Below, one piece after another: positions 63,501 through 64,000 of a stretch of 64,000 bases of DNA. Numbering within the stretch: position 1 is the first letter of the stretch; every line of letters begins with the position of its first letter. Origin of the DNA: an uncultured Anaeroplasmataceae bacterium (GTDB lineage Bacteria > Bacillota_I > Bacilli_A > Acholeplasmatales > Anaeroplasmataceae). Location of the stretch: contig CANRFF010000001.1 of NCBI GenBank assembly GCA_947629825.1, forward strand, positions 1 to 64,000. Reading direction: 5' to 3'. The notes below the pieces were generated by a model. It saw nothing but the letters and a program-made list of their open reading frames with translations, had not been told where the DNA came from and made no database searches. The translations under genes were made by a program, and so were the position numbers.

Positions 63501-64000
63501 TCGGGATTACAAGGGGCGGATCGGATTGTGGTTTTGACCACGACCGGTCGTGTTACTTATGTTCATGAAGGATTTGTGGAAAATGGTTTGAATTCGCTTC
63601 AAATTCTCGATGAATTCGGAACGGATGTGGTAAAAGATTATGAAGTAGTGGTTCAAAAAGGAACGTTGTCGATTACGCCGAGACCTTTGGTTGTGAAACC
63701 GCTCGATTTGGAAAAGATTTATGATTCCACTCCTTTGGTACATAAATCTTCGGATTTTGAGACGATTCGCTCGACCTCGTTGGTTTTGAAAGATTACGGA
63801 CAAATGAGTACCGCCAATCGTTCGGTAACAAATGTTTGGGACGGAATTGTGCAAAATCAGATTACGGAATTCAAAATCTTCAATGAAAACGGCTTGGATA
63901 TTACTTCAAGTTATGAAATTACCTATGAAACGGGAACGTTGAAAATCAATCCGAGACCGATTTTAATCGAGACCGGAAGTTACGATGAAATTTATGACGG
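60537..64000 (+). CDS. Giant membrane-anchored YDG/MBG-repeat protein, second (truncated by window end)
   Basis: An open frame of at least 1,154 codons with no stop before the end of the window. ATG 60537 follows GGAGGAG. After a charged, coiled N-terminus of about 20 residues comes one transmembrane helix (about 25-47, FKILILSAFALVIGLVVSYL). A non-repeat external stretch to about residue 150 follows, then YDG/MBG-like units every 250 bases or so. YD motifs occur near 61206, 61456, 61716, 61961, 62216, 62466, 62718, 62981, 63467, 63720 and 63992. Units are diverse in DNA, unlike the AAA copies. It is the second giant repeat protein of the operon, 23 bases after the first. Confidence 0.85.
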   Translation, partial: MESLYEKYEQKMKKIAHIKNTILRFKILILSAFALVIGLVVSYLSVCGMILTDLPPMTEMTYGDVISCETSALFSKVHYEYSLASVETWSDEVPKLPGEYKIRAVSHRSFGIKGYGKEYPFTILAKNIDVRILESSVEFGGVPTPVSTGLVGKDHFVYDGQCFEFADRTIQKTKVSLKENTLKIVDEEGTDVTAGYIMNLEKDKDISYVARKLTIQLKDQTKEYDGTPLTSEEYDIVGGSLLEGHRLEIGVKGSQLNVGSSNNIGVSARILSDNEDVSANYQVQFLSGRLTIQKRKITIQTDSDQKIYDGKTWIRPDYGYELSEGNLVSGHQIKVVSKPTVLTVGTYANHFDFQIVDSQGEDVTGNYELTLEEGTLEVLPKPITISTKEASKIYDGIPLVEYALTEEPTLAENQQYRISYTGSQLFVGESENKATISLYEGSVNVTSNYQITYHYGKLKVEARSLTIRPKIGSWIYDGTYKTISQVDYLSSSLAASDRIEVETDRIRNVVDGYENHIRNIKIYHGTTEVTQCYDIIKQTNTMTITRRPLRIEPQGETLTYDGLEHSLSQYRLSNSTTLGSGDVLKIETPAHWKTGIYVLSVTSYSITYENEDVSSNYEVTLNTGQLNIQTRTIYLTTKSAEKVYDNQPLTCYEVQLDRNTSLASTDRLQMSYSNSILEPGSTSNLATATIVHSGENVNHCYHIVWSYGKLTILKRPLSLRAMSADKEYDGTPLEATSYEVVGAYDVLLGHTLLVTVAGSITDYGTSPNRIVSHQIVDENHKDVSENYKVEYLEGILKISQRTILVQTGTEEWEYDDQAHSNEVISADRLVEGHQLKIQTKETITEVGNKANEITVKVIAGTQDVTNNYSIRYDYGNLSVTPRKMTVTTPTHTWIYQSYDFSDPEIETDRLISTHTTKISSYPTIRHVGSISNNVLVEIMKDGVSVTKNYEITYVYGTLSITPQRLELEILDKVKEYDGEELTSDEYSVSGLQGADRIVVLTTTGRVTYVHEGFVENGLNSLQILDEFGTDVVKDYEVVVQKGTLSITPRPLVVKPLDLEKIYDSTPLVHKSSDFETIRSTSLVLKDYGQMSTANRSVTNVWDGIVQNQITEFKIFNENGLDITSSYEITYETGTLKINPRPILIETGSYDEIYD

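Noticed and set aside
57679-64000. Periodic repeats considered as a CRISPR or tandem DNA repeat
   Set aside because: The period is about 250 bases, the frame is open throughout and conservation is at protein level only; no short identical repeats with unique spacers exist here or elsewhere in the window.
1-64000. Genetic code 4 (TGA as tryptophan), suggested by the mollicute-like base composition
   Set aside because: Several full-length genes end in TGA at the expected length (for example the glycosyltransferase at 9875-9877), and conserved tryptophans use TGG.

Overview
The window reads as the chromosome of a low-GC, walled Gram-positive bacterium (Bacillota), most likely an uncultured or little-studied relative of Erysipelotrichia or deep-branching Bacilli. 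The reasons are strong GGAGG ribosome sites, a valine T-box leader, SigmaA promoters (often with an extended TGn -10), and sporulation-family genes (a SpoIIIAH-like protein, YqfC, YqfD). The gene set is typical of Firmicutes: YbeY-Cdd-Era-RecO, ValS-FolC, DegV, CYTH, HI0933-type flavoproteins. TGA is a normal stop and TGG encodes Trp, so this is not a code-4 mollicute. MurE, MraY and LysM proteins show peptidoglycan; MurE carries the DNPR motif expected for meso-DAP.

Layout. 1-8 kb: a frameshifted aldo/keto reductase, coaD, a lipoprotein, the rdgB/phosphodiesterase pair, a very large TPR-GAF-GGDEF-EAL protein with degenerate active sites, an orphan SpoIIIAH-like gene and a DUF1836 gene. 8-15.6 kb: a glycosyltransferase, an Xre regulator, two overlapping flavoproteins, and queH with a phosphoesterase and a pseudouridine synthase. 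15.6-27 kb: two heterodimeric ABC exporter pairs, separated by an LRR protein, DegV, a flippase-like membrane protein and an apparently active diguanylate cyclase. 27-36 kb: HAD hydrolase, ybeY-cdd-era-recO, a PAS-GGDEF protein, and the T-box operon GNAT-valS-folC. A tRNA-Lys(CUU) follows on the minus strand. 36-51.5 kb: murE-mraY, a minus-strand pair of ABC-FtsX fusions sharing an almost identical ATPase segment, LysR-rluA, yqfC-yqfD-phoH, CYTH, clpP, gapA, ung, LysM and Nudix genes.

51.5 kb to the end is the most unusual part. One promoter, followed by a 22-bp perfect palindrome, appears to drive at least six tightly packed genes. These are a membrane protein with an AAA-like but Walker-A-less domain; a membrane-anchored McrB/MoxR-like AAA ATPase; a large soluble coiled-coil protein with a DUF2357-like N-terminal half; a second AAA ATPase whose ATPase module is practically identical in DNA to the first but has a different membrane anchor; and two giant single-span proteins built of about 85-residue YDG/MBG-type repeats, the second running off the window. 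I read this as a membrane AAA machine with cytoplasmic coiled-coil and extracellular repeat-protein parts. I do not recognise it as a described system; its function (surface assembly, adhesion or defence) is inference.

Most housekeeping genes form short, overlapping operons bounded by clear intrinsic terminators, several of them bidirectional between convergent genes.
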